Below the pieces are notes generated by a model. The model saw nothing but the letters and a program-made list of their open reading frames with translations. It made no database searches and was not told the DNA's origin. From Candidatus Calescibacterium sp. (GTDB lineage: Bacteria; Calescibacteriota; Calescibacteriia; Calescibacteriales; Calescibacteriaceae), in NCBI GenBank assembly GCA_025060505.1, contig JANXBU010000007.1:47856-111855 (forward strand): a stretch of DNA of 64,000 nt, in the 5' to 3' direction. Shown here one piece after another: positions 53,444 to 63,339 of the stretch. The stretch's first letter is position 1. The number at the start of each line of letters is the position of its first letter. Made by a program: the position numbers and the translations under genes.

Positions 53444-54769
53444 TCAAGTTAGCAGATGTATTAGGTAGAAAGGATTTACTTGTATGAAGTTGATGAGGTA
53501 GGTTTTCATTTGGGTTGCGTCAAATCCAAGATTTTCAAGGGCTTTGGTCATTATTATATTGCCCAGAATATCTATTTTTCTTTTTTTGATGAAGCCAAAT
53601 CCATTTGGGTCGAATTCAAAAAACAATCTTTTACCTTTTTTGTGATTTATTAAAGAAATAAGTTCAAGAGTTTTCTCTTTATATGGTTGTTCCCCTGTTG
53701 CTCTAAATATTGAAGAATATGCATAAGCACCGTAAGCTATGTCTATTATAAGGTTGCTCACATCTTTTTTATCGGAGTGATAGACTTTATAAATTTTGCC
53801 GTTTTTCTTTTCTACGAGATTTGCTTCGATTTTTTCCATTATTGATTTTGCGTCGTTAGTTTTACCTAACATGCAGAGTTCACTGGCTATTGCAGCATTA
53901 ACATTAAAAAATATTCTCGGATTTAATTTTGGTTTTGGCCTGATGTTCCTTATACTCTCGGTGGATTTGTAATATTCGTTATCTTCAGCGAAAGCTGAGG
54001 AATAAACTTCAGAGTTTTTCATTGAATTGCAGAACTCTAGTATGCTTTCTGATTTTTCTTTATATTTTGCTTCTTCCTCTCCGAGTTTATTGAGTAATCT
54101 TGCGTACTTTACATTCAAGAAAGATTCTTTATAAGTTGAGAAAACAGTAGGATTTTCAAGAGTAGAACCAGCGAATATGCCTTTACCAACTTTATCTTCG
54201 TTTTTTTCAAGTATTGAAACAACATCATAAGCTTTTGTTTTATTTCCTTTCTTCAGGAGGTATTCAAGGATAATCAGAAGCCAATATGTGCTGAAATATC
54301 CGGGCTTGATTAGTTTGTCTATTATACCGTCTGCCAATGTTTCGGCTTGTTTCAATAAATTTTTCTCGTCTTCTACGAAAATTTCGTCTGTATCTTCTTC
54401 TAAGTCTTCTGAAGCAATTTTTTCTATGATATTTTTTTCTCTGTTTATAAGAACTCCCAATTCTATCATAAACTTTATGAATGTTTCGTAGTCAGCTGTT
54501 CCACCACCAGCGATTATTTTCCCATCTTTTGTTGTTATGACAACTGATGGAGTGGATTTGATTCCGTATTTTATGAAAATATCCGGTCTTTCATCGGAGT
54601 CTACCAAAATTGGCATATACATATTGGAATACGATTCCATACCCTTTCTTCCGAAGACACCTTTTTCCATCCAATCGCTTTCTTCCTGACCAAACCTTCT
54701 TATGAATATGAGCTTGAATCTATCGTCTGTCGAGATTTTTTGATCGTCCCACTCAAACCAATTTACCAT
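53444..54769 (-). CDS. Thioredoxin-fold protein related to DUF255/YyaL N-terminal domain, without active-site cysteines
   Basis: 441 residues. The first about 110 form a thioredoxin-like domain: WFEWDDQKI, a strand KLIFIRRFG, YMPILVDSDERPDIFIKYGI and STPSVVITTKDGKIIAGG, with the cis-Pro loop (TPS). The arrangement, including D-x-x-x-R-P-D, resembles the DUF255 domain of YyaL/SSP411 proteins, but the usual W-C-H-W-C/M motif is absent, so it is unlikely to be redox-active. The remainder is helical repeats, possibly a reduced form of the alpha-toroid that follows DUF255. Substrate unknown. Confidence 0.6.
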   Translation of the reverse strand: MVNWFEWDDQKISTDDRFKLIFIRRFGQEESDWMEKGVFGRKGMESYSNMYMPILVDSDERPDIFIKYGIKSTPSVVITTKDGKIIAGGGTADYETFIKFMIELGVLINREKNIIEKIASEDLEEDTDEIFVEDEKNLLKQAETLADGIIDKLIKPGYFSTYWLLIILEYLLKKGNKTKAYDVVSILEKNEDKVGKGIFAGSTLENPTVFSTYKESFLNVKYARLLNKLGEEEAKYKEKSESILEFCNSMKNSEVYSSAFAEDNEYYKSTESIRNIRPKPKLNPRIFFNVNAAIASELCMLGKTNDAKSIMEKIEANLVEKKNGKIYKVYHSDKKDVSNLIIDIAYGAYAYSSIFRATGEQPYKEKTLELISLINHKKGKRLFFEFDPNGFGFIKKRKIDILGNIIMTKALENLGFDATQMKTYLINFIQVNPFYLIHLLT

Positions 54770-54902
54770 AAACCTTTTTATTTATGTTCATAGATATAAA
54801 TTTGATTTTTTCCGTTTATGTTATTGATTTATTGTATCCAGTACTCTTAATTTTCGTATCGGTTTGATCTTATGTTTTGCTTATGTTTCTTTCCGAGGAG
54901 AA

Positions 54903-55892
54903 TCAGAGTTCTAAATCTTCATATTTTAGTATTCCGAGATTTTCATAGTGAGGTCTGATGTAGTCGGGTAGTAGGCCGAGTTTTTTGAGGTTTGGAACAA
55001 CCCTTGCGAACATAAGCATAAGGAAGTCTTGGAATACAGGTGATCTTTCAACAATTTCTTGCATTCTTTGAGTTGGAAGTCCGACATCTTCCCAGACCAT
55101 ACTTTGATCAACGATTCTGTTTCTGAGATGTACGCAGCCTTCGTATGCGAATTCAACGAGTTCTTTTTTTTCTGTTGTTGGGAGTTGATCAATGTGTTCT
55201 TTGAGGGATATAACACCGAAGGCGACATGCCTTGCTTCGTCTTTCATAACATATCTGACTATTTCAACTAAGAGTGTTTCTTCAAATCTTTCAAGTGTGC
55301 CGAATATACCCATAGCGAGACCTTCAACAAGCACCTGCATTCCGACGAATTTGAAGTACCAGCGGGGTTCAGAGAGGATGTTTTTCATAAGTACTTCGAG
55401 GTGGGGTGTGATGGGGAACTCTTTGTTCATTTTGGTAGTGAGGTATCTGTGGAATACTTCGACGTGTCTTGCTTCATCGATGACCTGAGTAGCGGCGGTT
55501 AGCTTTTCATCGTAGAGAGGTGCGGAAGAGACAAGCTGGCTGGCAACAAGCAAAGCTCCCTGCTCACCGTGAAGAATCTGTGACATAACCCAGCTTGTGT
55601 TTGAGGTTGCGAGTTCAACTTTCTTTCTATCATCAAGCTCTTCCCACACTTCCTGAAAGGTTATAGGAAAGAAAAATGAAGTGAGAGCAAGTTTTTCTAG
55701 GTCTACTTCAATAGACCAGTCTATATCAGAGGAGGCGTTCCACTGTTCTTTTTTAGCTTTTTCATAGAGTTCAGCGAGTTTTTTGATTTCGCTTTCGTAT
55801 GAATAAACCCATATGGTTTTGAGCATACTTTCTATAACTGTTGAATATTTCCCGTTACCATTTAGTGCTTTCTTATTTGAATATTTGTTCAT
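54903..55892 (-). CDS. Ferritin-like diiron protein (R2/AurF-like oxygenase family)
   Basis: A 329-residue all-helical protein. Two copies of the carboxylate-histidine diiron motif are visible, QVIDEARHVEVFHRYL and YVMKDEARHVAFGVISL, with Glu ligands supplied by LHGEQGALL and VLVEGLAMG; this is the R2-like ferritin fold. Opening WNASSDIDWSIEV is typical of a family of putative diiron oxidases. The reaction is unknown. I prefer ATG 55892 because AGGAAGGTGG precedes it at good spacing; an in-frame ATG at 55937 would add 15 residues. It is divergent from nuoJ. Confidence 0.85.
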   Translation of the reverse strand: MNKYSNKKALNGNGKYSTVIESMLKTIWVYSYESEIKKLAELYEKAKKEQWNASSDIDWSIEVDLEKLALTSFFFPITFQEVWEELDDRKKVELATSNTSWVMSQILHGEQGALLVASQLVSSAPLYDEKLTAATQVIDEARHVEVFHRYLTTKMNKEFPITPHLEVLMKNILSEPRWYFKFVGMQVLVEGLAMGIFGTLERFEETLLVEIVRYVMKDEARHVAFGVISLKEHIDQLPTTEKKELVEFAYEGCVHLRNRIVDQSMVWEDVGLPTQRMQEIVERSPVFQDFLMLMFARVVPNLKKLGLLPDYIRPHYENLGILKYEDLEL

Positions 55893-56148
55893 TTCTATTC
55901 CACCTTCCTGATAAGTTTTTCTATTCTTTGGTTGCATACTTACAATTTAGTTAATTTGTTTCTTGAAAGTGTCATTTATTTAAGAGCATATGGGCTCAGA
56001 TTATTCCTATGGTTTTTGTCTTCTTTTTGTTTCGCCTTTTTCATGTTGTGATAGATTACTTTTTATTAGGTTTGAGGAATTATGGTTTTTCAAATCAAAA
56101 ATTTTGTGTTTTTCATCTGTGTAAAAATGTAAAATAATTTCCAAAAAA

Positions 56149-56664
56149 ATGATTGAGAAAATTGTATTTTATGCTGCGGGTTTATCTGCTATAGTTTTCT
56201 CTTTGCTCGCAATATCAAGAAGACAGCCGATTTTTGGTGTTCTTTACCTATTTCTTACGGGGCTAACTATATCTCTGCTTTTCGCTATAAAGAACTCATT
56301 TTTTCTTGCACTGATACAGATAATAGTTTATGTCGGAGCTGTTTTGGTTCTTTTTGTGTTTGTTATAGCTATGATGAACCTGAAAATATCAGAGCTTTTT
56401 TTCGGAGCTTTCAGAAGATGGAGATACCTTGTTGTTATTGTATCAATTCCAATCCTACTTATACTAGGATCTGCGATATTCTCTCAGTTATCTTTGAGAG
56501 AACAGAAATTTACATATTTTACTGCAAAAGATGTTGGTGGAGCACTTTACAAAGACCTTTTCTTTCAGTTTGAATATCTTTCTATATTCCTTATTGTTGC
56601 CATAGTTATAACTGTCTTTGTTGGTTCAAGATTTGAAAAAGATGAAAAAATACAAAGGAGGTAG
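56149..56664 (+). CDS. nuoJ: NADH-quinone oxidoreductase subunit J
   Basis: Membrane subunit of complex I near the quinone/antiporter junction. The 171-residue protein has five hydrophobic helices. FGVLYLFLTGLTISLLFAIK and LALIQIIVYVGAVLVLFVFV (with the G-A-V-x-V-L-F-x-F-V-I-M/A-M-M helix) are family marks. First gene of nuoJKLMN, without nuoA-I before it in this window. An AT-rich 211-base gap separates it from the divergent diiron gene; no strong ribosome-binding site is seen. Confidence 0.93.
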   Translation: MIEKIVFYAAGLSAIVFSLLAISRRQPIFGVLYLFLTGLTISLLFAIKNSFFLALIQIIVYVGAVLVLFVFVIAMMNLKISELFFGAFRRWRYLVVIVSIPILLILGSAIFSQLSLREQKFTYFTAKDVGGALYKDLFFQFEYLSIFLIVAIVITVFVGSRFEKDEKIQRR

Positions 56665-56667
56665 TTT

Positions 56668-56991
56668 ATGGAGACAGGCGGAGTTATGGGTGGAGTAAGT
56701 GGTTATGAGTATGCAATTTTAGGACTTATTCTCTTGATTATAGGGTTAGCGGGGGTTGTTCTGAGGAGAAATATAATTTTTCTTTTGATCTCGATTGAGA
56801 TAGCTATAAATGGTGTTTTTCTTCTTTTTTTTGGGGCAAGTTTGAAGGTTGGGTATATATCACAGGCAATAGTGCTTGTTCTTATGGCTATTGCAGCGGC
56901 TGAGGCAGCGGTTGGACTTGCATTGGCGATATCTATTTTCAGAATAGCGAAGACTGTAAATATAGACGAACTTTCTGAAATGAAGCAATGA
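56668..56991 (+). CDS. nuoK: NADH-quinone oxidoreductase subunit K
   Basis: A 107-residue three-helix subunit that carries conserved membrane glutamates of the proton path: one in LISIEIAINGVFLLF and one in AAAEAAVGLALAISIFR. YEYAILGLILLIIGLAGVVL forms the first helix. An AAAGGAGG precedes the ATG. Its stop overlaps the nuoL ATG by four bases (ATGA). A short ten-residue Gly-rich N-terminus is extra. Confidence 0.95.
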   Translation: METGGVMGGVSGYEYAILGLILLIIGLAGVVLRRNIIFLLISIEIAINGVFLLFFGASLKVGYISQAIVLVLMAIAAAEAAVGLALAISIFRIAKTVNIDELSEMKQ

Positions 56992-58850
56992 ATGGAGAAT
57001 TGAAAGGTATTATTATAGCTTTCGCGCCGTTTTTGGGTTTTCTTGTGAATGCTATACTGCTGCTTATAGAGACAAGAAAATCTATATCCTCAAAAGAACA
57101 TACGCATGCAAAGGGACATCACGGAGCAGGTCACTCGGAGGGTGAGTTCGGTATTACCAAAAAAATATCTGCTTTTGTATCACCGCTTGCACCTTTTGCT
57201 TCTTTTGTAGCGACTTTACTTATTCTACCTGAGAAATCTCAAATAAATATCTTCAACTGGATTCCTCTTGAAAATGTGAATGTTTCTTTCTCTGTTCTCA
57301 TAGATGAGCTTTCAAAAACAGCTCTGCTTTACGTCACGGGTGTCTCAACTTTGATACATATCTACTCAATTGGATATATGAAGCATGATGAGGGTTTTGT
57401 AAGATACTTTATGTTTCTGAATCTCTTTGTGTTCTTTATGATTCAGATTGTTGTTGCAGACAATTTGGTTCAGCTCTTTTTGGGTTGGGAGGGTGTTGGA
57501 CTATGCTCATATTTTCTCATTGGATTTTGGTATTCTGGATATGAGAACGCAAGGGCCGGTTTCAAAGCTTTTATAACTAACAGAATAGGAGATTTTGGTT
57601 TCATCGTAGGAATAGTTTTGTTTTTGGTGTACACCGGAGGAGTAGATTATAACAAGGTTTCTCTGCTAAGACCTGAGCAATTTTTTGCGGTGGCGTTTTT
57701 CTTGTTCATGGGAGCTGCTGGAAAAAGCGCACAGGGACCACTTTGGCTGTGGCTTCCGGATGCAATGAGAGGTCCGACTCCGGTTTCTGCACTCATACAC
57801 GCTGCAACAATGGTCACTGCCGGAGTTTATATGGTTGTGAGACTTGAGGATTTGTTTTTCAGAGCGAAAGAGCTCGTATTTTACACTGGTATAATAACTG
57901 CGATACTTATGGGAATATTTGGTCTTTTTGAAAGAGACATAAAAAGAATTCTTGCGTTCTCTACTCTCTCTCAGCTTGGACTCATGTTCGCAGGAGCAGC
58001 AACCGAAAAAACATACACAGGGATGTTCCATGTTTTTGAGCACAGTTTCTTCAAAGCGGCTTTGTTTTTGATCTCTGGAATTCTTATGCATGAATTTGAT
58101 AACGAAACAGATATATACAAGCTAAAAGAAAGAAAACCGGCTGAAAGGGGTATGATTCTCTCTGCCGGTGGGTTTCTCATATGTACACTTGCTATGAGTG
58201 GGGTTTTTCCTCTATCTGGGTTTTGGTCAAAAGAGGCAATAATTTCTGCTGTTGCTGAAACTTTCGGGAACACCGGAACATATCTCATGCTTATTGCAAG
58301 CTTTATTACACCAGTTTATATGTTCAGAGCGTTTTTTGTGACCTTCGGTGGTCAGAGGTGGAAATTTTCTCTATCTCCTTCTCACGATGGAGGATCTCTT
58401 ATGTTCTTTCCTGTTCTTATTCTCGTTATACTTTCTGTGATTGGTGGAATATTCAATGTGGGAGCGTGGCTTGGGGAAAAATATGGATATTCTGAGCAAA
58501 TTCATCACGCTGTAAGCCCTGTTTTGGTTCATATAATCGTTTTTGCTGGTGTTGCCATATCTTATTTGGTCTGGGGTAGAGGAAAGGAGATATCTGAGAG
58601 AGCAAAGATTTTGTGGAACAGATTTTATCTGAATGAAGCTGAGGAGGGAATATTTATAGTATCGGGTCGTTTTCTCAAATATGTTTCGTTTAATATTTTT
58701 GAGAAAGTTGTAATAGAGGGCTTTTACTCTGTTGTTTCGTTTTTGACTCGTGTTGGAGGAGTCTTAGTTTCTGCTTTGCATGGTGGAACTCCTGCGAGAG
58801 TTGCTCTTATGCTTATTTTGGGCTTGCTTATTGCACTTTTGATTATTTGA
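56988..58850 (+). CDS. nuoL: NADH-quinone oxidoreductase subunit L, with His-rich loop
   Basis: The largest antiporter-like subunit, at the far end of the pumping arm. The 620 residues hold about 16 membrane helices. The motifs are LFLGWEGVGLCSYFLIGFWY (with the key Glu), WLPDAMRGPTPVSALIHAAT with MVTAGVYM, and LAFSTLSQLGLMF. The loop after the first helix has a histidine-rich insert (KEHTHAKGHHGAGHSEGE, about residues 36-53). It ends with a lateral helix region shorter than in E. coli. Overlaps nuoK by four bases; nuoM starts 33 bases later. Confidence 0.96.
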   Translation: MNGELKGIIIAFAPFLGFLVNAILLLIETRKSISSKEHTHAKGHHGAGHSEGEFGITKKISAFVSPLAPFASFVATLLILPEKSQINIFNWIPLENVNVSFSVLIDELSKTALLYVTGVSTLIHIYSIGYMKHDEGFVRYFMFLNLFVFFMIQIVVADNLVQLFLGWEGVGLCSYFLIGFWYSGYENARAGFKAFITNRIGDFGFIVGIVLFLVYTGGVDYNKVSLLRPEQFFAVAFFLFMGAAGKSAQGPLWLWLPDAMRGPTPVSALIHAATMVTAGVYMVVRLEDLFFRAKELVFYTGIITAILMGIFGLFERDIKRILAFSTLSQLGLMFAGAATEKTYTGMFHVFEHSFFKAALFLISGILMHEFDNETDIYKLKERKPAERGMILSAGGFLICTLAMSGVFPLSGFWSKEAIISAVAETFGNTGTYLMLIASFITPVYMFRAFFVTFGGQRWKFSLSPSHDGGSLMFFPVLILVILSVIGGIFNVGAWLGEKYGYSEQIHHAVSPVLVHIIVFAGVAISYLVWGRGKEISERAKILWNRFYLNEAEEGIFIVSGRFLKYVSFNIFEKVVIEGFYSVVSFLTRVGGVLVSALHGGTPARVALMLILGLLIALLII

Positions 58851-58883
58851 TTTTAGGTTGGATCATTAGAAGGAGAAAAAAAC

Positions 58884-60335
58884 ATGCTTGATGTAGTAAA
58901 GATAACTTTGATACTTCCTTTTTTAGGAACTCTTGTCTCTTTGTTTATACGGACACCATGGGTTGGAGTTATTTTCTCGGCTGCGACTTTCATAACTTCT
59001 CTTATTATACCGATAGGATATAGTGATTTCATTACAATTTCAAAATATCTCGGGTTCAGTATTTCTCTTTATGTAGATGGATTGAACATCCTTCTTATTG
59101 TTCTTACAACCGGTCTTTTTCTTCTGGTTTTCTTGTACTCTTTGGTTGAGAGGCGCGAGAGAAAAGATGAATACGTTTTTCTTTTCCTTCTTCTTGAAGC
59201 TCTTATTCTTCCAACTTTCTTTACGAAAAATATTTTAGCTTTCTATTTTTTCTTCGATGCAATACTTGTTCCGATGTTCTTCATAATAGGAATTTGGGGA
59301 ACTGGAAGAAAGATATATTCAGCTTACAAATTTGTTTTATTCACATTCTTCGGAAGCATATTTTTTCTGGTATCAACAATATACATAGGTAAGTTGGTTT
59401 ATGCTGAAACTGGAAGGCTATCTTTTGAGCTCGAAGATTTTATTCGGGTTGTTCAGAATTTAGACCACACAACAAAGCTGATTCTGTTTCTTGGATTTTT
59501 CATAGCTTTTGCTGTAAAGATTCCGCTTGTTCCGGTTCACGTATGGCTTCCTGATGCACATACGGAAGCTCCTACTGGTGGCAGTGTTATTCTTGCTGGA
59601 ATACTTCTCAAAATAGGGTCTTATGCTTTTCTGAGATTTGCTGTTCCGGTGTTTCCGGATATAGTCAAAGACTATGCTTTTTACATTGCTCTGATTTCTG
59701 TTTTAGGTATAGTTTATGGAGCTTTTTTGGCTCTGGCTCAGCAAGATATAAAAAGGCTTATCGCTTACTCATCTGTTTCGCATATGGGATATGTTATGCT
59801 CGGTTCCGTTGCTCTTGTTGGAGATAAAATCTCTTATGAAGGACTTCAGGGAGCTGTTTTGCAGATGGTGAATCACGGAGTTGCAACCGGTGCTCTGTTT
59901 TTTCTTGTAGGAATGATCTATGAAAGAACTCACACGAGAATGATTGATGACTACTCTGGGATAGCTAAAAAAGTTCCAATCTTCACAACATTTTTCATTA
60001 TTTTCACTTTGTCGTCCATTGGTTTTCCTTCAACAGGAGGGTTTATAGGCGAGCTTCTTGTGATAATAGGAGCAATAAAGTATGATACTGTGCTCGGGAT
60101 AATAACTGCTTCCGGAGCAATACTTTCTGCTGGATATATGCTTTACCTTGTTCTGCGAGTTTTCTTTGGTGAGCTCAAAAAATCCGATGTAATTGAGGAG
60201 CTTGAAGATGTCAGGGGTATTGAAGTTTTTGTTTTATCTGTTCTTTCGGTTTTAGTTTTCCTTATTGGAATTTTCCCTTCACCATTTATGGAGGTAATAA
60301 AAGGAGGTATTGAATTTGTATGGAAACATCTGTAG
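58884..60335 (+). CDS. nuoM: NADH-quinone oxidoreductase subunit M
   Basis: Second antiporter-like proton-pumping subunit, 483 residues, about 14 helices. It shows FFFDAILVPMFFIIGIWG (the P-M-x-x-I-I-G/x-x-W-G motif with charged residues), VPVHVWLPDAHTEAPTGGSV, LIAYSSVSHMGYVMLG and FPSTGGFIGELLVI. AAGGAG precedes the ATG. The 3' end overlaps nuoN by 16 bases, so the two are probably translationally coupled. Confidence 0.96.
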   Translation: MLDVVKITLILPFLGTLVSLFIRTPWVGVIFSAATFITSLIIPIGYSDFITISKYLGFSISLYVDGLNILLIVLTTGLFLLVFLYSLVERRERKDEYVFLFLLLEALILPTFFTKNILAFYFFFDAILVPMFFIIGIWGTGRKIYSAYKFVLFTFFGSIFFLVSTIYIGKLVYAETGRLSFELEDFIRVVQNLDHTTKLILFLGFFIAFAVKIPLVPVHVWLPDAHTEAPTGGSVILAGILLKIGSYAFLRFAVPVFPDIVKDYAFYIALISVLGIVYGAFLALAQQDIKRLIAYSSVSHMGYVMLGSVALVGDKISYEGLQGAVLQMVNHGVATGALFFLVGMIYERTHTRMIDDYSGIAKKVPIFTTFFIIFTLSSIGFPSTGGFIGELLVIIGAIKYDTVLGIITASGAILSAGYMLYLVLRVFFGELKKSDVIEELEDVRGIEVFVLSVLSVLVFLIGIFPSPFMEVIKGGIEFVWKHL

Positions 60336-61756
60336 TGTATGAGAAGATAAGCTTTGCAGATATACTTTCTGTATGGGGATCTTTTCTTGTTTCACTTTTT
60401 ATCTCTATAATAGGATTTCTCATTTCAAAAATAAAGAAGAATATAAACATAAGCTGGATATCAGCTCTTGTGTCTGCATTGGTTATACTCGTTTTTTCGG
60501 TTGTCGGGAGAGTATATGAGGATCCGTTTCAAGCTGTTTTTTTTGACAAAATTTTTTTTGTTTCAATTTTTCTGATTTCGGTTTTCTCTATTCTATCAGT
60601 TTTCATATCTCTTTCAGAACTTGATTATAAAGATTCTCTTTCTTCTGAGTTTTTCTTTTTTCTTATAATATCTGCTTTTGGAGCTATTCTTATGACAAGT
60701 TCTCAGGATTTTCTGACGCTATTTTTGTCAAAGGAGCTGATGTCTTTTCCGATATATGCAATGGTATATGCTTTCAGAGATAAGATTGGTGTTGAGTCTG
60801 CTTTGAAATACTTTGTAGCTGGAGCTATTTTCTCTCTTATATACCTTGTTGGTTTTTCTTTCTTTCTTATGTCAGAGGAGGTTATAAGAGTAGCGGAGCC
60901 AAAGGGAATTTTGGGAGTATTTGGAATATATCTTATAATTTTCTCTCTTCTTTTCAAGGGAGGAACAGCACCGTTTCATTTCTGGGTTCCGGATGTTTAT
61001 CAGGGAGCTCCGGCTTCTGTTGTTTCTTTTGCAGGTTCAGTTGTCAAATTCTCTTCTTTCGTAGCAGCTCTGAGAGTGATTGACATAACGAAAATAGAAT
61101 TTTTCGTACCACTTGAAGCTCTTGCGATAATTTCCATAGTTGTCGGAGTTCTGGGAGCCCTTGTACAAAAAGAGATAAAAAGGCTTGTTGCTTACTCGTC
61201 TATATCGCATTCTGGATTTATAATCTTCTTTCTTTTTTCATCTGGGAATGCTGATGTGAAAAATTATCTACTTTTTTACCTTGCAACTTATGGGATAGCT
61301 ACTGCTGGAATATTCGGTCTGATTTCTCTGTTTAAAAAGAATCTGGTTTATCTTGAAGATTTTGTTGGATTATCAAGAAAACATAGATACATTTCTTTGC
61401 TAATAGGAATATTTATCTTATCTTTTGCTGGAATTCCTATGACTGCTGGATTTTTTGCAAAGTATATGTCTTTTCTCTCAGCTTTTTATACCGAAAGAAT
61501 TTTGGCAGTTGTATTTGGAGCAATAGGTAGTATTGCTTCATTATATTTTTATTTCCAACCTATGTCAAGGTCTTTTATGGAAAGTGTAGAGAATACAAGC
61601 TCACAAGTAACAGCTTCACAAGAAGGAGAAGATAAGGTTTATATAAGCCCATTTGTTTTATTCTTGATATCTGTTTTAGCCTTGATTTTGATAGTTCTTG
61701 GTTTCATTCCCGGTTTATTTTTCAGATTGATCGGAGGAATTCCGCTATCTTTTTGA
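60320..61756 (+). CDS. nuoN: NADH-quinone oxidoreductase subunit N
   Basis: Third antiporter-like subunit of complex I, 478 residues, about 14 helices. Key motifs are FLSKELMSFPIYAMVYAFRD (membrane glutamate), FKGGTAPFHFWVPDVYQGAP, KRLVAYSSISHSGFIIFFL and FAGIPMTAGFFAKY. It is the last gene of nuoJKLMN, and its 3' end overlaps the convergent uracil-DNA glycosylase gene by 35 bases, so the two transcripts must run into each other. Confidence 0.96.
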   Translation: METSVVYEKISFADILSVWGSFLVSLFISIIGFLISKIKKNINISWISALVSALVILVFSVVGRVYEDPFQAVFFDKIFFVSIFLISVFSILSVFISLSELDYKDSLSSEFFFFLIISAFGAILMTSSQDFLTLFLSKELMSFPIYAMVYAFRDKIGVESALKYFVAGAIFSLIYLVGFSFFLMSEEVIRVAEPKGILGVFGIYLIIFSLLFKGGTAPFHFWVPDVYQGAPASVVSFAGSVVKFSSFVAALRVIDITKIEFFVPLEALAIISIVVGVLGALVQKEIKRLVAYSSISHSGFIIFFLFSSGNADVKNYLLFYLATYGIATAGIFGLISLFKKNLVYLEDFVGLSRKHRYISLLIGIFILSFAGIPMTAGFFAKYMSFLSAFYTERILAVVFGAIGSIASLYFYFQPMSRSFMESVENTSSQVTASQEGEDKVYISPFVLFLISVLALILIVLGFIPGLFFRLIGGIPLSF

Positions 61757-62525
61757 AATCTTCATTAAATATATCCATGACTCCCGGATTTCTCAGGACA
61801 TAGGCTGGGTGGAATGTGACAAAGACTGTGTAATCCGATCTTTTGTAAAAGTTTCCGCGAAGTTCGGTTATTTTCTCATCTCGCATAAGCAGAACTTTTG
61901 CAGCGGGGGCTCCGAGAGCAACAACAAGCTGAGGATCTATGATGTTCAATTCTTCAAGAAGGTAGGGAGAGCATTTTTCTATTTCGTTTTTTTCGGGAGT
62001 TCTGTTCTGGGGCGGTCGACATCTCACTATGTTTGTGATAAAAACTTCGGAACGATCAAGTCCAAGTATATCCTTTATTTTTGACATCAGTAGATTCCCG
62101 GATTTCCCAACGAAAGGTTTTCCTTTTTTATCTTCTTCATATCCCGGAGCTTCTCCAACGAAAACAACTCTCGCGGTTGGACTTCCATCTCCCGGAACCG
62201 CTTTTTTTCTCTCCTTGTGAAGTTCGCACATTTTGCAGTTAATTATTCTCATTGCTATATCTTCAAGCAGCTTTCTTTTCTCTTCTTTTATCTCCATATA
62301 TGGTTCTCCAATTTTCATATGCATCTCAACTATCTCGTCATAAATGCTCTTGTTTACTTTATTTTCTTGTTTATAATCTTTTCTGATATCTTCTTGTTTT
62401 TGTTCTTTGTTTGTAATGATTAGCTCATTTTTTTTCTTTTCAGATTCTATAAAGAATTTAACATTCAAACATTGATCGAAAAATTCAAAAAGGTTCTGGA
62501 TATCTTCAAACAGTTTTTGACTCAT
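61722..62525 (-). CDS. Uracil-DNA glycosylase, family 4 (iron-sulfur)
   Basis: Removes uracil from DNA, a lesion that forms fast at high temperature. Residues about 90-267 contain the family 4 marks: CKMCELHKERKKAVPG, the water-activating GEAPGYEEDKKGKPFVG, NIVRCRPPQNRTP with a later KC (Fe-S cysteines), VALGAPAAKVLL and the leucine/His motif VTFHPAYVLR. The first about 85 residues are a Lys/Glu-rich extension, so it is longer than the usual 200 residues. It overlaps the 3' end of nuoN by 35 bases. Confidence 0.93.
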   Translation of the reverse strand: MSQKLFEDIQNLFEFFDQCLNVKFFIESEKKKNELIITNKEQKQEDIRKDYKQENKVNKSIYDEIVEMHMKIGEPYMEIKEEKRKLLEDIAMRIINCKMCELHKERKKAVPGDGSPTARVVFVGEAPGYEEDKKGKPFVGKSGNLLMSKIKDILGLDRSEVFITNIVRCRPPQNRTPEKNEIEKCSPYLLEELNIIDPQLVVALGAPAAKVLLMRDEKITELRGNFYKRSDYTVFVTFHPAYVLRNPGVMDIFNEDFKKIAEFLRSI

Positions 62526-62595
62526 AGGATAAATACTTATTGCGAATTTAAGTTTTTGAGCTTAATCTGAAATGTGGTGTTGAATTTGATGGAAG

Positions 62596-63150
62596 TTGAT
62601 GTTCAATTCAATGGTTGAGGGAGATAGTACAAGCTCTGTGAAATATGGTTTCACAGTTATAAATTTATCAGAGATACCTTTTGAGAGATTTTTGGAATCC
62701 GAAAATCCCAGCGTGAATACTTTGGTAATTTTAAGCAACTATTATGATGGTAGAAGACTTCTTGAGAAGATTACTGAGTACGGGAGTAAAACAGCGTTGT
62801 TGATAGATAAAATATATTCATCAGTAAGCTATCAGACAGAGAAAGGATAGGAAATGAGCAGTGGAGGAAATACGTACGGATATAAGGGAGCTGAGAGTTT
62901 TTTGGTTTGAAAAGAAGAAAGATTAGAAAGAGGTTCTAAAGGGGGCTTAAAGATTAAAGAGGGGTTTCAAGTTGGATGAGAGCTTCAAAGAAGAATCAAA
63001 GTTGATGGTGAGAATGAAGTTTGGCAATAAAGGAGAACATTTTATTTTCAAGATCAGAAAGATAGACGATTATGTAGGCAAAATAATAAAAATAGTGAGA
63101 TTGGTTGAGAAATCAAGGAGGTTTTGAGGAAATTAGAGAATTTTTAGAAA
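62596..63150 (+). pseudogene. Decayed Rpn-type nuclease/transposase-family gene
   Basis: The intact part (62596-62850) reads KYGFTVINLSEIPFERFLES with a further LVILSNYYDGRRLLEKI, which lines up with YEYRIIDLKNVEADKFLESD and VYLLGVLGKTQNISEIIKKI of the gene at 16445. Further pieces in other frames match its C-terminal end: ERLERGSKGGLKIKEGFQVG (the EGL/EGI-type repeat) and, from about 63009, VRMKFGNKGEHFIFKIRKID with VGKIIKIVRLVEKSRRF, against DIRIKFGKISKSIKKEIMRI of the other copy. The catalytic N-terminal half is missing. 63151-63339 shows nothing clear. Confidence 0.75.
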
Positions 63151-63339
63151 CAAGAAAAAAGCTTGATTATAATCTTTCATTATAGTTCATCAATTTGGTT
63201 TCTTATTCGGTAATTTATTTCCTTCAATTGCCACAAGTTCAAAATATCGAAATCAGTTAGATAGTAGATAGCATGCTTTTCGTTTCAGATCTTTGGAAAA
63301 AACTTTTCTGTAATGGTAGAGATTTACTTTTCTTTGTAA

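Noticed and set aside
57666..58091. 141-codon minus-strand frame
   Set aside because: It is antisense to nuoL; its composition reflects reversed membrane-protein codons.
62596..62850. 84-residue frame as an independent small gene
   Set aside because: It aligns with the middle of the Rpn-type protein at 16445 and is followed by further out-of-frame pieces of the same family.
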